A DNA stretch of 64,000 nt from Patiria miniata (GCF_015706575.1 NW_024037076.1:21084898-21148897), one strand, 5' to 3'. Positions 39,701 through 46,843 are shown, counted from the first letter of the stretch. Program-made: numbers and translations. Notes: generated by a model from the sequence alone, not told the origin.

Positions 39701-39752
39701 ACTGGCCAAGAAAACGATTCAACAAGTCTACAACCAGCGATTCGAACACCAT
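17..39752 (-). CDS. VPS13: VPS13A/C-type bridge-like lipid transfer protein, N-terminal ~1,120 residues (gene continues past position 1)
   Basis: VPS13 proteins are rod-shaped channels that carry bulk lipid between organelles at contact sites. I built 27 coding exons by hand, and the splice phases agree throughout: 39653-39752, 35539-35582, 28041-28179, 26690-26803, 26157-26320, 25792-25851, 24658-24738, 23531-23591, 22775-22902, 22217-22323, 21414-21585, 20356-20542, 19239-19336, 18040-18185, 17224-17428, 16710-16768, 15588-15740, 15073-15157, 14024-14111, 12957-13071, 11784-11916, 9815-9964, 6539-6712, 5133-5289, 4180-4265, 3694-3925, 17-139. They total 3,361 nt. The protein starts [20 protein letters not shown], the hallmark VPS13 N-terminus; an in-frame TAG lies two codons before the ATG and the -3 base is A. 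Recognisable later blocks are [20 protein letters not shown], the WWHYAM block and SYIIIPENG. It looks like the pre-duplication VPS13A/C type rather than B or D. The C-terminal half (VAB, ATG2_C and PH-like domains) lies outside the window. Confidence 0.96.
140..3693. other. VPS13 intron 26
   Basis: This is 3.6 kb of noncoding sequence. It holds diverged interspersed-repeat fragments (a GTCTGGTTCCCTGACC motif near 1040, also found near 58262), poly(T) tracts and a tRNA-like fragment at 2741-2850. The open frames in it show no family resemblance. Confidence 0.6.
2741..2850 (-). repeat. Possible tRNA-derived SINE fragment
   Basis: On the minus strand a box-B-like GGTTCAAATCT is preceded, about 60 nt earlier, by TAGCGTGATCGC, a poor box-A match. 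It does not fold into a clean tRNA cloverleaf by eye. A degraded SINE is more likely than a gene. Confidence 0.3.
4457..4750 (+). repeat. Dispersed repeat, copy 1 (inverted relative to copy at 16288-16546)
   Basis: The stretch from ACGTCTGAT to CTTGCTGTGCAAGGGGATAT re-appears in reverse complement in VPS13 intron 16. Shared blocks include GGCGCCCGCTGAATGGTCA and ATATCATAGACCCTTGCTG. It lies in intron 24. Family unknown; it looks like a short non-autonomous element. Confidence 0.75.
5290..6538. other. VPS13 intron 23
   Basis: Noncoding and A/T-rich. I see no gene, long repeat or clear transposon end in it. The open frames at 5857-6180 are short, overlap on both strands and lack recognisable motifs. 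Confidence 0.5.
8245..8836. mobile_element. MITE with TTAAAGGG(C/T)CCAT termini
   Basis: The left end TTAAAGGGCCCATG is mirrored at the right end by ATGGACCCTTTAA. The element is about 590 bp with no coding capacity. A diverged relative, sharing the TTTTTATGC(C/T)AATG and CATGAGC(A)AAA blocks, is near 41960-42060. It lies in VPS13 intron 22. Confidence 0.65.
9067..9290. mobile_element. Short inverted-repeat element with CCCTAAC ends
   Basis: The left arm GTCTTAACCCTAAC...CCCTGCCAAATGCAACAGC is mirrored by GTTGCATTTAGCAGGGTTAG...GAC at the right. The left arm has about 24 extra bases. About 220 bp, noncoding. The telomere-like CCCTAAC is part of the inverted end, not a telomere array. Confidence 0.6.
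9815..9964 (-). CDS. VPS13: VPS13 exon 22: disordered linker with predicted phospho-FFAT motif
   Basis: This 150-nt exon encodes about residues 814-863, a Ser/Pro-rich then acidic linker. It contains [18 protein letters not shown] (about residues 852-858) fits the FFAT core that binds the MSP domain of ER-resident VAP proteins, with Thr at core position 4 as in phospho-FFAT motifs. Human VPS13A and VPS13C carry their FFAT motifs in the corresponding linker. The acceptor is strong (CTCTGTACAG at 9965-9974). The donor is ambiguous: either a GC donor (CAG|GCAAGA, exon end 9815) or a GT donor six bases on (AGA|GTCAGA, end 9809). Both keep phase 0 and differ by Ala-Arg. The open frame continuing to 9578 is intron read-through. 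Confidence 0.85.
9965..11783. other. VPS13 intron 21
   Basis: Apart from the GGGCCCAATTTC repeat at 11029-11240 this intron is plain A/T-rich sequence. A compact C/G-rich patch, GGCTTCGCCTCGAGTCGCCC, near 10465 stands out. I see no gene. Confidence 0.5.
11029..11240. repeat. Repeat with GGGCCCAATTTC start and TTCTGCGCTAAC subrepeats
   Basis: GCAGGGCCCAATTTCTCGGC is followed by four or more spaced copies of variants of TTCTGCGCTAAC / CACAGAATTC. I recall this repeat style from echinoderm genomes. Noncoding; VPS13 intron 21. Confidence 0.5.
11784..20542 (-). CDS. VPS13: VPS13 exons 12-21: repeating-beta-groove segment
   Basis: These exons encode roughly residues 391-813, part of the extended beta-groove. 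Recognisable pieces include [14 protein letters not shown] followed by a Lys/Gly/Trp-rich linker ([12 protein letters not shown], exon 12), [14 protein letters not shown] (exon 13), [19 protein letters not shown]-type strands (exon 14), [12 protein letters not shown] (exon 15), [13 protein letters not shown] (exon 16), [13 protein letters not shown] (exon 17), [11 protein letters not shown] (exon 18) and [16 protein letters not shown] (exon 21). All have clear counterparts, in the same order, in human VPS13A/VPS13C. Exon 12's glycine and lysine-rich linker matches the variable loop of the human proteins (GWFSWLWSW-like). Every exon has consensus GT donors and AG acceptors. Confidence 0.93.
11917..14023. 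other. VPS13 introns 20 and 19 around exon 20
   Basis: The two introns (11917-12956 and 13072-14023) hold ordinary noncoding sequence. Both strands have short open frames without motifs. I see no repeat boundary. Confidence 0.45.
14504..14562 (+). repeat. 5'-truncated second copy of the same SINE
   Basis: GGTCGCAGGTTCAAGCCCCC followed by CTCCAGTCATTTCTTTGTTC and CAACTTTTCAATAAAT repeats the box B and tail of the SINE at 14762, 260 bp upstream in the same orientation. The 5' half is missing. Confidence 0.7.
14762..14868 (+). repeat. tRNA-derived SINE, nearly complete head plus tail
   Basis: The head starts GGCTGGATAGCTCAGTTGG and contains box A (TAGCTCAGTTGG) and box B (GGTTCAAACCC). A full cloverleaf can be drawn: the acceptor GGCTGGA pairs with TCCAGTC, the D-stem is GCTC/GAGC, and the anticodon stem is CTGGA/TCTAG. 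The loop ACGGTAA would give anticodon GGT (Thr-like) but has C where U33 should be, and a non-tRNA tail (ATTTCTTTGTTCAACTTTTC, then AATAAAT) follows. This marks a SINE or pseudo-tRNA, not a working tRNA. Confidence 0.75.
16288..16546 (-). repeat. Dispersed repeat, copy 2 (inverted relative to 4457-4750)
   Basis: Read on the minus strand this matches the 4457-4750 element, from ATCAGACGT-type sequence to CCTTGCTGTGCAAGAGGATA and beyond, with scattered differences. It lies in VPS13 intron 16. Confidence 0.75.
17724..17849. repeat. 126-bp imperfect hairpin
   Basis: TTGACTGCTGTGATGTG (17724-17740) is perfectly complementary to 17833-17849. A second inner pair, AGGACGCAT (17761-17769) with ATGCGTCCCT (17797-17806), narrows the loop to about 27 nt. 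VPS13 intron 14. Either a tiny MITE or a transcribed hairpin. Confidence 0.75.
18186..19238. other. VPS13 intron 13
   Basis: A/T-rich noncoding intron; no gene or clear repeat boundary seen. Confidence 0.45.
19495..20045. mobile_element. Interspersed repeat interrupted by a GGCCTCTCTCAAA-ended insert
   Basis: Outer repeat: TATTTATACAGCACTTT at the left and GTGTCTTGCCCAAGGATACA at the right, a motif common to many animal interspersed repeats. Inside, 19618-19850 begins GGCCTCTCTCAAA and ends TTTGAGAGAGACC, an inverted pair that suggests a second small element nested in the first. VPS13 intron 12. Confidence 0.5.
20543..24657. other. VPS13 introns 11 to 7 (between exons 12 and 7)
   Basis: The noncoding parts are 20543-21413, 21586-22216, 22324-22774, 22903-23530 and 23592-24657. 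They are A/T-rich with poly(T) tracts and a paired (T)CGGATATCCGTA repeat at 20930-20944. No element boundary was recognised. Confidence 0.4.
21414..39752 (-). CDS. VPS13: VPS13 exons 1-11: chorein_N and start of the lipid groove
   Basis: These exons encode residues 1 to about 390. Exons 1-5 (residues 1-187) form the chorein_N/VPS13 N-terminal cap, which contacts the donor membrane in yeast and human homologues. Visible blocks are [17 protein letters not shown], the IPWKNLY motif, a charged Lys/Glu-rich helix (exon 4) and [20 protein letters not shown]. Exons 6-11 hold [18 protein letters not shown] and the AWWHYAM block typical of VPS13A/C. Introns 1 (35583-39652) and 2 (28180-35538) are by far the largest, as is common for the first introns of animal genes. 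They also carry most of the transposable elements, so intron growth here is largely due to repeats. Confidence 0.94.
25170..25575. repeat. Degraded repeat with tRNA-like box B and GACG microsatellite
   Basis: The region includes GTGACCTTGACCTTTGACC (25190), a minus-strand tRNA-like 3' half with box B (GGGTTCAAGTCCCACCC, 25378-25396), the tetranucleotide run GGACGGACGGACGGACG (25507) and a small hairpin near 25543-25568. VPS13 intron 6. It looks like a composite old repeat. Confidence 0.5.
26873..27411. mobile_element. MITE with AAGCCGC(C/T)CTCAGGT termini
   Basis: The left end AAGCCGCTCTCAGGTGGACC is mirrored at the right by GTCAACCTGAGGGCGGCTT, about 540 bp apart, with no coding capacity. 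VPS13 intron 3. Confidence 0.65.
28741..28834. repeat. Three 20-bp tandem repeats enclosed by an inverted repeat
   Basis: CAACATGGAGAAATAAGATA occurs three times without a change (28751, 28771, 28791). The array is flanked by TTGAAGGTTC at the left and GAACCTTCAA at the right, and the right side also carries the complement of the unit (TTTCTCCATG). VPS13 intron 2. Confidence 0.9.
29069..29575. mobile_element. CCATCATTTG-ended MITE, copy 1
   Basis: Left end TTTAAAGCTATAGTCCATCA; right end CAAATGATGGACTATA followed by an ACATGT insertion and CTTTAA. The middle has the CpG-rich GCGCGCAAGCATTGGCACGA. Two more copies are at 31452-31943 and 59675-60225. No open frame worth naming. Confidence 0.8.
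31452..31943. mobile_element. CCATCATTTG-ended MITE, copy 2 (most intact)
   Basis: The terminal inverted repeat is about 23 bp: TTTAAAGCTATAGTCCATCA at the left and TGATGGACTATATCTTTAAA at the right. It is highly similar to copy 1 throughout, in the same orientation, 2.4 kb away in the same intron. Confidence 0.85.
36422..37681. mobile_element. 1.26-kb fold-back element (giant palindrome), TA target duplication
   Basis: The two arms (about 36422-37051 and 37052-37681) are reverse complements with only a few mismatches and no loop; the centre is TGAATAT|ATATTCA at 37045-37058. Ends AGGGAATAAATGTGTGCTCC and its complement are flanked by TA on both sides (36420-36421 and 37682-37683), as for Tc1/mariner-type insertion. 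Each end (36422-36590, 37513-37681) is itself a hairpin about 170 bp long. Identical mirrored open frames in the arms are a by-product of the palindrome. VPS13 intron 1. Confidence 0.88.
38553..39096. mobile_element. MITE with TATTTTGCCGGAG ends
   Basis: The left end (AGTGTATATTTTGCCGGAG) is mirrored at the right (CTCCGGCAAAATATCCACT). Next to each end is an inner palindrome, CGGCAAACCTTTAGTAA and TTAGTTTGCCG, so each terminus can form its own hairpin. About 540 bp; VPS13 intron 1. Confidence 0.7.
39507..39560. repeat. Perfect 19-bp-arm hairpin next to VPS13 exon 1
   Basis: CTAGACCCGTGAACGTGGC (39507-39525) and its exact complement (39542-39560) are separated by 16 bases. It lies in VPS13 intron 1, 93 bp beyond the exon 1 donor. 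Confidence 0.85.
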
Positions 39753-39960
39753 TTTCTACCGATTTACGCCTTAAAGCGTCATGAACATCGGGATAAAATG
39801 GGCGGACAACCGTCGCCAAATCGATCGTCTGTCCCGAATAGCTTTGTCGAGGGCCGGCCAGGGACCTGCTGAAGGTCAAAGGTCGGTGCAGACTTGTCGC
39901 TGTAACTAAAGTTGTACCAGTCGTTTCTTCAGTTGCAAGATTATGGTTTTGTATGTATAC
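39753..39960 (-). promoter_or_regulatory. Probable VPS13 5' UTR / proximal promoter
   Basis: This is the 200 bp directly upstream of the VPS13 start codon. It is richer in CpG than its surroundings and I see no TATA box at a fixed distance. The transcription start cannot be placed from sequence alone, so this is inferred from position. Confidence 0.35.
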
Positions 39961-40319
39961 AGCATGTACATAGTCTACACGTACTGATTATGGTTTTGTA
40001 TACAGCATGTATAGTCTACACGTACTGACTGTATTGGAAAAATGCTACTCCCCCCCTTCCCGCAACGTCCTTCAAAATATAGAATCCTGAAATTTGGGCA
40101 AACTGTACTTTTGTGAATGATAAGGGGGAACTGGAGCGCATAAGATAACTTTTGGCAACATGAACCTCATGTGTTTTTTTCTTGGCCCTTGGCTGTTCTT
40201 TCACAATAAACTAGATCGATAAATTTATGATAGTTAGGGGCGAGAGAAAAAAAAATCAATTTCAACCCTTCTCTCGTTGGCGCATCTTATGGACAGTAAC
40301 TTAGTCACTAGAAGAGAAC

Positions 40320-40680
40320 ATGGATGCGTTTCACAGAGGCTCTTGGGTTCAATTCTTGGTATTAAATGGCCAAAAGAAGATCACACTTTTTAAAGAACTC
40401 TACAAGAAAACTAACGAGATCCCTTGGAGTACTGCCATTACCAGATGACGTCTGAGATGGACAGGCCATCTCCTGAGACTGCCCGAGGAAACACCTGCCA
40501 AGCAAGCGCTTCTAGAGGCGATCCGCAAGAACAAGCTGCCAAGAGGTGGGCAACGAACCAGAGTGAACAGGGACCTGACAACCACGGGGGTCAACATCAA
40601 AGATCGACACTGGCATGTGGCATCATCCGACAGGGAGAAGTGGAGGACACTTTAAGAGTGCGCGATGTCAGATCTACTTG
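40320..40680 (+). pseudogene. LINE (non-LTR retrotransposon) 3' ORF fragment
   Basis: One frame reads ILGIKWPKEDHT early, then RLRWTGHLLRLPEETPAKQA and DRHWHVASSDREKWRTL. This is the post-reverse-transcriptase C-terminal region typical of many LINE ORF2 proteins (RLRWxGHxxRxP ... W...A.DR..WR). The frame has a stop just before RLRW and another in the linker before the Lys-rich part; nothing of the RT domain is present. A 5'-truncated dead copy; clade not determined. Confidence 0.75.
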
Positions 40681-40699
40681 ACGCAAGCGCCTAGATGAT

Positions 40700-42322
40700 G
40701 GCGCATCTTGGGGTCCAAAGTGATCATTAGCAGGGGACACTTGCAGTCTCGGGAAGGGGGGGGGGGCTCCAAGTCGTTTCAAACAATGTTTCGTCTCCCC
40801 CGTTATTTCACTGATTGGCATGAAAAATGATGTACTTGTACTTATGTGCATTTTCTCAATGGAATGGTCATGACTTGTATAACACTACAAACAAACAAAC
40901 AAACTAACAACAAAATATCGATTCAAAATGAAAGTTTATTGATACAATTTACAAAATTTCGATTTACTTTTCCGAATTAAATTTAAAGGAATATAATGTC
41001 CTGTAACAAATAAATTTGCTTGTTTTTTGCAGGCCTTTATACAGTATTTTAAAAATGGTTTTAAATGGCGCGCTCCAGTTTAGAAAATGCGCACACTATT
41101 TAGAACGAATTAGGTGAGAGTAGATTACTTGTCATGGGCCGATTTTTTTCGTGCGATGTCTCATTGGAAAGCTCATAATGGAATGCTAGAAAATTATCAA
41201 TACAATTTTGAAAATCTATTTGTCAAGATGCCACACCCAAAAAGCACGTATACACCAACTGTAAGGTTGCATCACCCAAAAGCATGCAAAATAGTTGAAG
41301 CTCCACTGATAATGCAAAAATGTGTCATTCCCGGAAAAATGTCAACCCAAAACCCCCTTACTATTAAGTGCAACAGTTATTGTCAGCTTTCCGGCACTCC
41401 GCATGAATGCACTCAATACACCTCAAACTTAAAAAAGACCTTTTTTTATACGTATAGTCCTATGATGGAAGGGGACAACGAGACTGCAACGCGAAAAAAA
41501 TACTACATGTATATATTTTGCTGATTTTGCCGTGTAGTTGTGCATGCTGTACGTTTTCATTGCTAAGAAACGCTCAGAAAATCCTTGTTTAGCCGGAAAA
41601 AAAGTCGTTTGGGCATAAACCTATTCTTAAATTAAAGCCAGGTGCACACCTTTCCGATTTTACCGGTTCAGGATTACCGGATCACCGGTAGGCCTGTATA
41701 CGTTTTGGGTTTTTTTTCGGTCAACTCGTACTCCCCTCTTTTTGGGGAGTATAAATGGATGGTTCCAACAAAAAGTTCCGATTTTACCCTCAAAACGACG
41801 ACAGAAATGGTAGTTACAAATTAAGTTCGAGGTTTAAGGGAAACTTGTTCATGTACATTGTACATGTAATAGGATTGTTATGACTTTACACATGTAAAAT
41901 CTTTCTTGCCATGTTACTGTGACTTTCCACCTCCTTTGCACTTGTAGCAGTAACAGGAAGAAATTTCAACATTTCTGTTTTTATGCTAATGAAAACTACC
42001 ATATTCATGAGCCAAAACGTGATGTCATTGAAGGCAGAACAGCCTGTGTGTACAATATCAAACTATTCTTTATTTGGAGTAAGTTCCACTCTGTACTAGT
42101 TTATCATGTTAAACAGTTTGTTTGGAAAATAGTAAGTGGTCAATGTTTCTTCAATTTTTTTATGGGTAATTTTGAAGGACTAATTTTTGTACCGTTCATG
42201 CAATTTTGACCTTGTGTGACAAAAGCAATTAAAGTAGCGCCCTCTTGCGTGTATTGATGAAAGGATTTGCTAATAATTGAAAATAACCACTTTCTTGTCA
42301 CTTCCAATGAAAACAAGTATTA
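40700..42322. other. Intergenic sequence
   Basis: Noncoding, with a diverged relative (41950-42060) of the 8245 MITE and a G-run at 40757. No gene was recognised. Confidence 0.45.
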
Positions 42323-44612
42323 AGGCCCCCTTTACACAGGGCTGCGACCTTTGTACCACCTATAAGCGACCCAAAAAAAAATGGCCAGGACGCTCAATGC
42401 ATGGTCGCCTAAACCCAGAAAATCCTGTTTCTATGTAACTGCTCCAGCGATCCTTGTGCCTAACTTAATTGACCACCAAAACTGCACTTTTGGGGCATTT
42501 TCATGTCAAGCTACGAGAGACCTGTGCGTCCACTGAGCCACTTGCCTGCCTCCCCCGTGCTTCCCCTGTGCCGACCGTCGGCAACCAACGCGATTATAGG
42601 CAACATAGGCGACCCCCGAGCAATGGCCTCCTCTGTATACCTCTGTGCCATCATCGGCGACCAACGGCAACTAACGGCGATCACTGGTCGACCATTCAGC
42701 CATGCTTCTGCTAGCCTTGGTCAAGGCGCTAGTTGTTATTAATCCCGGTGTGGACGGTAATTCTGTCCCCCGGTAAAAGTGTCCGGGGGGACAGAATTAC
42801 CTAGGTAAAAGTGTCCCCCCTGTCCCGTTAATTGTGTCCCCCTCCAGGTAATTCTGTCCCCTCCAGTTAATTCTGTCCCCCCTGGTTTTGCACGCATAAG
42901 TTGTTTGATGTTATTATGATAAATTCAGCGCACAGGTATACATTTTTAGATTTTTCCACCCTTCATCAATAATTATCAAAATGAAATTAACGTTTAGATG
43001 TTAATCAACCGATCTATGTTTCTGCAAGATCAGAAGGCACGCGTAGTAATACTCAACCTATCGCTAGCGCGCATCAGCCGCCGATACGCGTGTGACTGTC
43101 ATGGCGGACTTCAATGAGGAGAATTGACAAAATTATACGCGACACGGGTCACCGCGCCGCAGGCCTGCTGCTGGTGCAATGTTGTCCCCGTCCCCGGCCG
43201 CGGCCCTGGCGCGGCCCGTAGGTGCGGTATCGCGCGCACGCCCACCATGCAAATCGTTCGCTCCCGAAGCCGTCATCAAAACGGGAGTTGTGCTTTGACG
43301 TAAGCACCATTCCCGAATTCAGCAAGGCGCCGCGCTTAAACAGTTAATAACTTCACTTATATACAGTCTGGGTGCTAGACTTGTGACGTTGCACGGGGAC
43401 ACATTTACCAGGGGGGACACATTTAACGTCGTGCAGGGGGACAGATTTACCTAGAGGGGGGCAGGTTTACCTAGGTAAAAGTGTCCCCCGGACAGATTTA
43501 CCGGGTCACGACCCGGTAGATCTGTCCGGGGGGACACATTTACCAGGGGGGACAGAATTACCTGCCACACCGGCCGTAGCGCGGTAAAAGATATCCTCGC
43601 TAGCGCTATGCATGCGGTGCTAAGTACAGCGCGAACAGCGACCTCACGCGGCCACCATTTCTATGCAAATCAGTTGGACCCAATCTAGCGCCTTGGTTCA
43701 ATCGTCGGCCAAAGCTTATGTTTTTCTTTATTTTGCGCTGGAGTTCTAGCGCACGACCTCGTATGCGAATACAGATAAGTGTAGGCGGGGCTAATATGTG
43801 GAGTGTCCAATCACACCTTGGTAAATCCGGACGTCATCAAATTATTTGCAGCCATTCGCCTTTTGCGGACGTGACAGGAACCACAGTTTTTGTGCATTGG
43901 TGCCGTGTGCAGAGACACACAACGTGTACGTGTGTGGATTATGTACGGTGCCACGTTTCACTCTGCAAGTTTCCACGCAACGATCGACCAATAAGAAAAC
44001 GACTTTTAAGGTCAGCTAAGGCTATTAACAATAATGAGCACCACCCCCAAAACCTCACATGGACGATTGAACCAAGGCGCTAGATTGGGTCCAACTGATT
44101 TGCATAAAAATAGTGAGGTCGCTGTTCGCGCTGTATTTTTAATGCACTGCATGCATAGACATTATGAATAGCGCTAGCGAAGATATCGTTTACCGCGTTA
44201 CGGCCGGATGAATAACAACTAGCGCCTTGACCAAGGCTATGCTTCTGCCTCCTAGGCGACCCTTGAGGCACAAGGGAGGCAGAAACATCGCCCAGATTGA
44301 AGGTAAAATTTGCAACAGAACGGATCTATCACGTGGCGACCATTGGCCGACCATTGTGCATCCATTCTGCAACCACTGCAATGCTTGTGCCTTCCTTCTG
44401 CCTGATCTGAGCAACCAACCTCCTCGGCGACCTTTGTGCTACTGTTTTGAACATGTTCACAAATTTACGGCGACCATGGCGACCATGGCGTCCATGGCGA
44501 TGTCTGAACATCCTGTGTACCGCCTTTGAACGACCAAGGCAACCATTCGGCCCCCTAGTTTGAGCCCCCAACGGCGGCTTGGCCAGTTATATGGTGTAAA
44601 GGGGGTCTAAGA
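42323..44612. mobile_element. 2.3-kb element with CCCCCTTTACAC ends and fold-back arms (outer)
   Basis: Left end GGCCCCCTTTACACAGG, right end GGTGTAAAGGGGGTC. Interior arms are complementary: CTTGGTCAAGGCGCTAGTTG at 42717 with CAACTAGCGCCTTGACCAAG at 44217, and 43580-43700 with 44068-44195. The edges are filled with GGCGACC/GGTCGCC-rich sequence. hAT-like ends are possible, but no transposase frame or clear target duplication was seen. A second element (42745-43573) splits its left arm. Confidence 0.65.
42745..43573. mobile_element. Nested element with multiplied GGTAATTCTGTCCCCC ends
   Basis: Ends CCGGTGTGGACGGTAATTCT and complement (CCTGCCACACCGG at 43561). Behind each end the motif GG(T/A)AA(T/A)(T)(C/G)TGTCCCCC occurs about five to seven times, in both orientations, giving G/C-run blocks at 42770-42890 and 43395-43560. 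Between them is a CpG-rich core (43130-43340). It sits inside the left arm of the outer element, whose uninterrupted right arm shows the empty-site sequence (CATCCGGCCGT, complement of 44203-44213). Confidence 0.75.
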
Positions 44613-46004
44613 TCTTGTGTGTATTGTTGCAACACATAGCAATGTGCATGAACACGAGATGAGCTGAATTTCCACTGCATGTTTCCTTTAAGGTGGGTGG
44701 TTGATGTTACCTCACAATCTGGATGAAAAGGGCAATTTGCCGTTTTCCGGCGAGGGCTCCCTCGCGAGTACTGCGCGGAGGCCATTTTTAAAATGGCGTC
44801 CTGCAAAGCACACTGCTTGACCAGAAGCATAAACTTGCTTAGACCTAATTAATGTACATCAAATCTTAAGAGAAAATAAGTTACACGAATCTGAAAAAGA
44901 GTCACACAGACACAAATATTTTATTTCCTCATTTTGCCGCAGTACCACAAATAGTAGGTAACAAATATATTTTATTACATGTATTACCCCCTCAAAACAT
45001 CATGTACATGTAATTTCTATGCAATTACAAAAATGTAGTTCGGTATACATGTACAGTGTACATATATATTATGTCGTAACATAATAATTCTTTTGCAGCT
45101 CCAATAAGGTTTCTGCGATAACTTCAACTAAAAATAATATTATTATGCTCACACAAATTTAGGATTCTTAATTATTTGTTCACTTTTGAGGCATCCACAA
45201 TGTCATCAAGGTAAAACGATAAGGAAAAATGTGGCTCGATTCCGTTCAGGGATGCCGAGAAATATGAGTTTATTTCTAGTCTGTCGAGTGTGACAGGCCC
45301 GGCAAAAACGATGTTACCGTGCGCAGGCCCGGCAAGATCCCTCGACTTCCATTTTACAGATTTTATTTTCGAAAATAGACAAATATTTGGAGCTGCGGTT
45401 ACGAATTGACTAGGGAACGAATTGACTAGAGAACGAGTTGACTCGAGTACGAGTTGATGACTCGAGTACGACCTGACTCGGGCACGACCGTGACTGGGGT
45501 GTCAATTTTATAGGGTACGGGGTGAGTCGACTCGGGCACGAGTTAACTCGTTAACATATGGGGGGGGGGAGAGAGAGAGGGGGGGGGGAAACGGGCGTCT
45601 TCCGCCACACCCCCATTAGTCAGTTTTGTCGGCGAAATCATGGTGCTGTCGGTTTTCGCAACTGAAGAATAGAGGAAGGACGAGGGAAGAAGAGAAAAGG
45701 GAGAATGTTATAATAAACACCACTTCTCAAAACCTCGCGACGATAAAATCCTGTTATGCAACCCAGGGTAAAAAAAATTGTACAGTTGTGCAAAACACAA
45801 TCACGTATCAAACTTTTTGAAGTTTAAGCTATCCCACTGAACAAATAATTTCATTCAAAATAATCAACATAATTAACTATTTCAATTATTGTTTGTATGG
45901 AGATAATTAGAAACAATTGGCGGGATAAATATAATGGTAGATCACCAGCTACTTTATTTTGATCTTCAACACTTTTATAATAAGACTGAATGGTGGAGAA
46001 TTAA
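44613..46004. other. Intergenic sequence with degenerate GACTCGAGTACGAGTT tandem repeats
   Basis: 45410-45552 contains about seven loosely repeated units of the form GANTCGAGTACGAGTTGACT, followed by a purine run (GGGGGGGGGAGAGAGAGAGG) at 45561-45589. The rest, including the TGTACATG tract near 45045, is noncoding. Confidence 0.55.
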
Positions 46005-46010
46005 TTTATT
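46005..46010 (-). terminator. Candidate nanos poly(A) signal AATAAA
   Basis: TTTATT on the plus strand reads AATAAA on the nanos strand, about 220 nt after the nanos stop. The 3' UTR between them is strongly A/T-rich with U-runs. I saw no clear TGTANATA Pumilio element in it. Confidence 0.5.
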
Positions 46011-46228
46011 AAAACCTTTCAATTTTGGGGAAAACGTTCGGGACAAATATAAAAGATAAACTACATTGTACCCCAAAAAGCCATTGTAAATGTTAAAACA
46101 AAATTGACTGTACATTAAAAAAAATAATAATAAAAAAATATATGGCAAGCATTGTACCAAATCTCTCTTGGGAAAATGTGTTGGCTCTGAAAAGAGCCGT
46201 TTTGGTTTGGAGTTTCTCCTTGCGACGG

Positions 46229-46843
46229 TCATACGGAAACTCTGTTTTCTGCTGACGGCAGAAGTCTGCTGCTGATGAACATGCCGAGATTGCTGGGTCT
46301 TGACTTGGACGGAGCTGGCTGCAAGCTGCCCAGGTTGGTTGGACAGTACTTGATGGTATGTGCCTCATCTCCGCTGGTTCCACACAGCGGACAGATGTAA
46401 GCCCGTAGCCTAGGACAGACCACCTTGTCAAGGCTGTTCTTGAGGATGTGTGAGGTGTAGACCGCTTCGCTCTCGCCGTTGTTCTTACAAAAGACACACC
46501 AGGTTGGCTTGGGAACCAACCACCGATTGCCACGTCGAGATGGCCCGGTCTCAAGGGACAGCTCGTCCATGGTGAAGGGACGGAAACCGGTGTTGGACCC
46601 GCTGTCGATACTGCTGGTCTCTTGGTCCGTCTCCATGTCTGGCGTCTGGAGTCCGAGGAACTGATCTTCCGATGACTCCGAGACAGAGCTGGTCCTTGGA
46701 GAGGTTACGGTGATCTTGGTGATGAGACGGGCTAGGCCCAGGTAGTCATGGAAGCGGTCAAACTCTCCAGGCTCTGGGACAGGCAGCTCGTAGTCTGGCT
46801 CGTTGTCTTGAAAGACCAGGGAACTGAAAGTGCTGGTAGACAT
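46229..46843 (-). CDS. nanos: Nanos RNA-binding translational repressor (intronless, 204 aa)
   Basis: Nanos proteins act with Pumilio on target mRNA 3' UTRs and recruit CCR4-NOT to repress and deadenylate them, mainly in germline precursors. The single exon encodes 204 residues. Two zf-nanos CCHC fingers are complete: Cys116, Cys119, His132, Cys143 (CX2CX12HX10C) and Cys151, Cys154, His162, Cys167 (CX2CX7HX4C), ending with the family signature HTIKYCP. Near the N-terminus, FHDYLGLARLITK (about residues 31-43) matches the NOT1-interacting motif of vertebrate NANOS1-3 (WNDYLGLATLITK). The middle is Ser/Thr/Asp-rich and presumably disordered. An intronless structure is common for nanos. The ATG has the context CTCAAGATGT. 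The gene sits alone between repeats and a tandem EMI-EGF gene on the same strand. Confidence 0.97.
   Translation of the reverse strand: MSTSTFSSLVFQDNEPDYELPVPEPGEFDRFHDYLGLARLITKITVTSPRTSSVSESSEDQFLGLQTPDMETDQETSSIDSGSNTGFRPFTMDELSLETGPSRRGNRWLVPKPTWCVFCKNNGESEAVYTSHILKNSLDKVVCPRLRAYICPLCGTSGDEAHTIKYCPTNLGSLQPAPSKSRPSNLGMFISSRLLPSAENRVSV

Noticed and set aside
43718-44083. 121-residue open frame between the arms of the outer element
   Set aside because: Compositionally odd, no domain, lies in noncoding transposon sequence.
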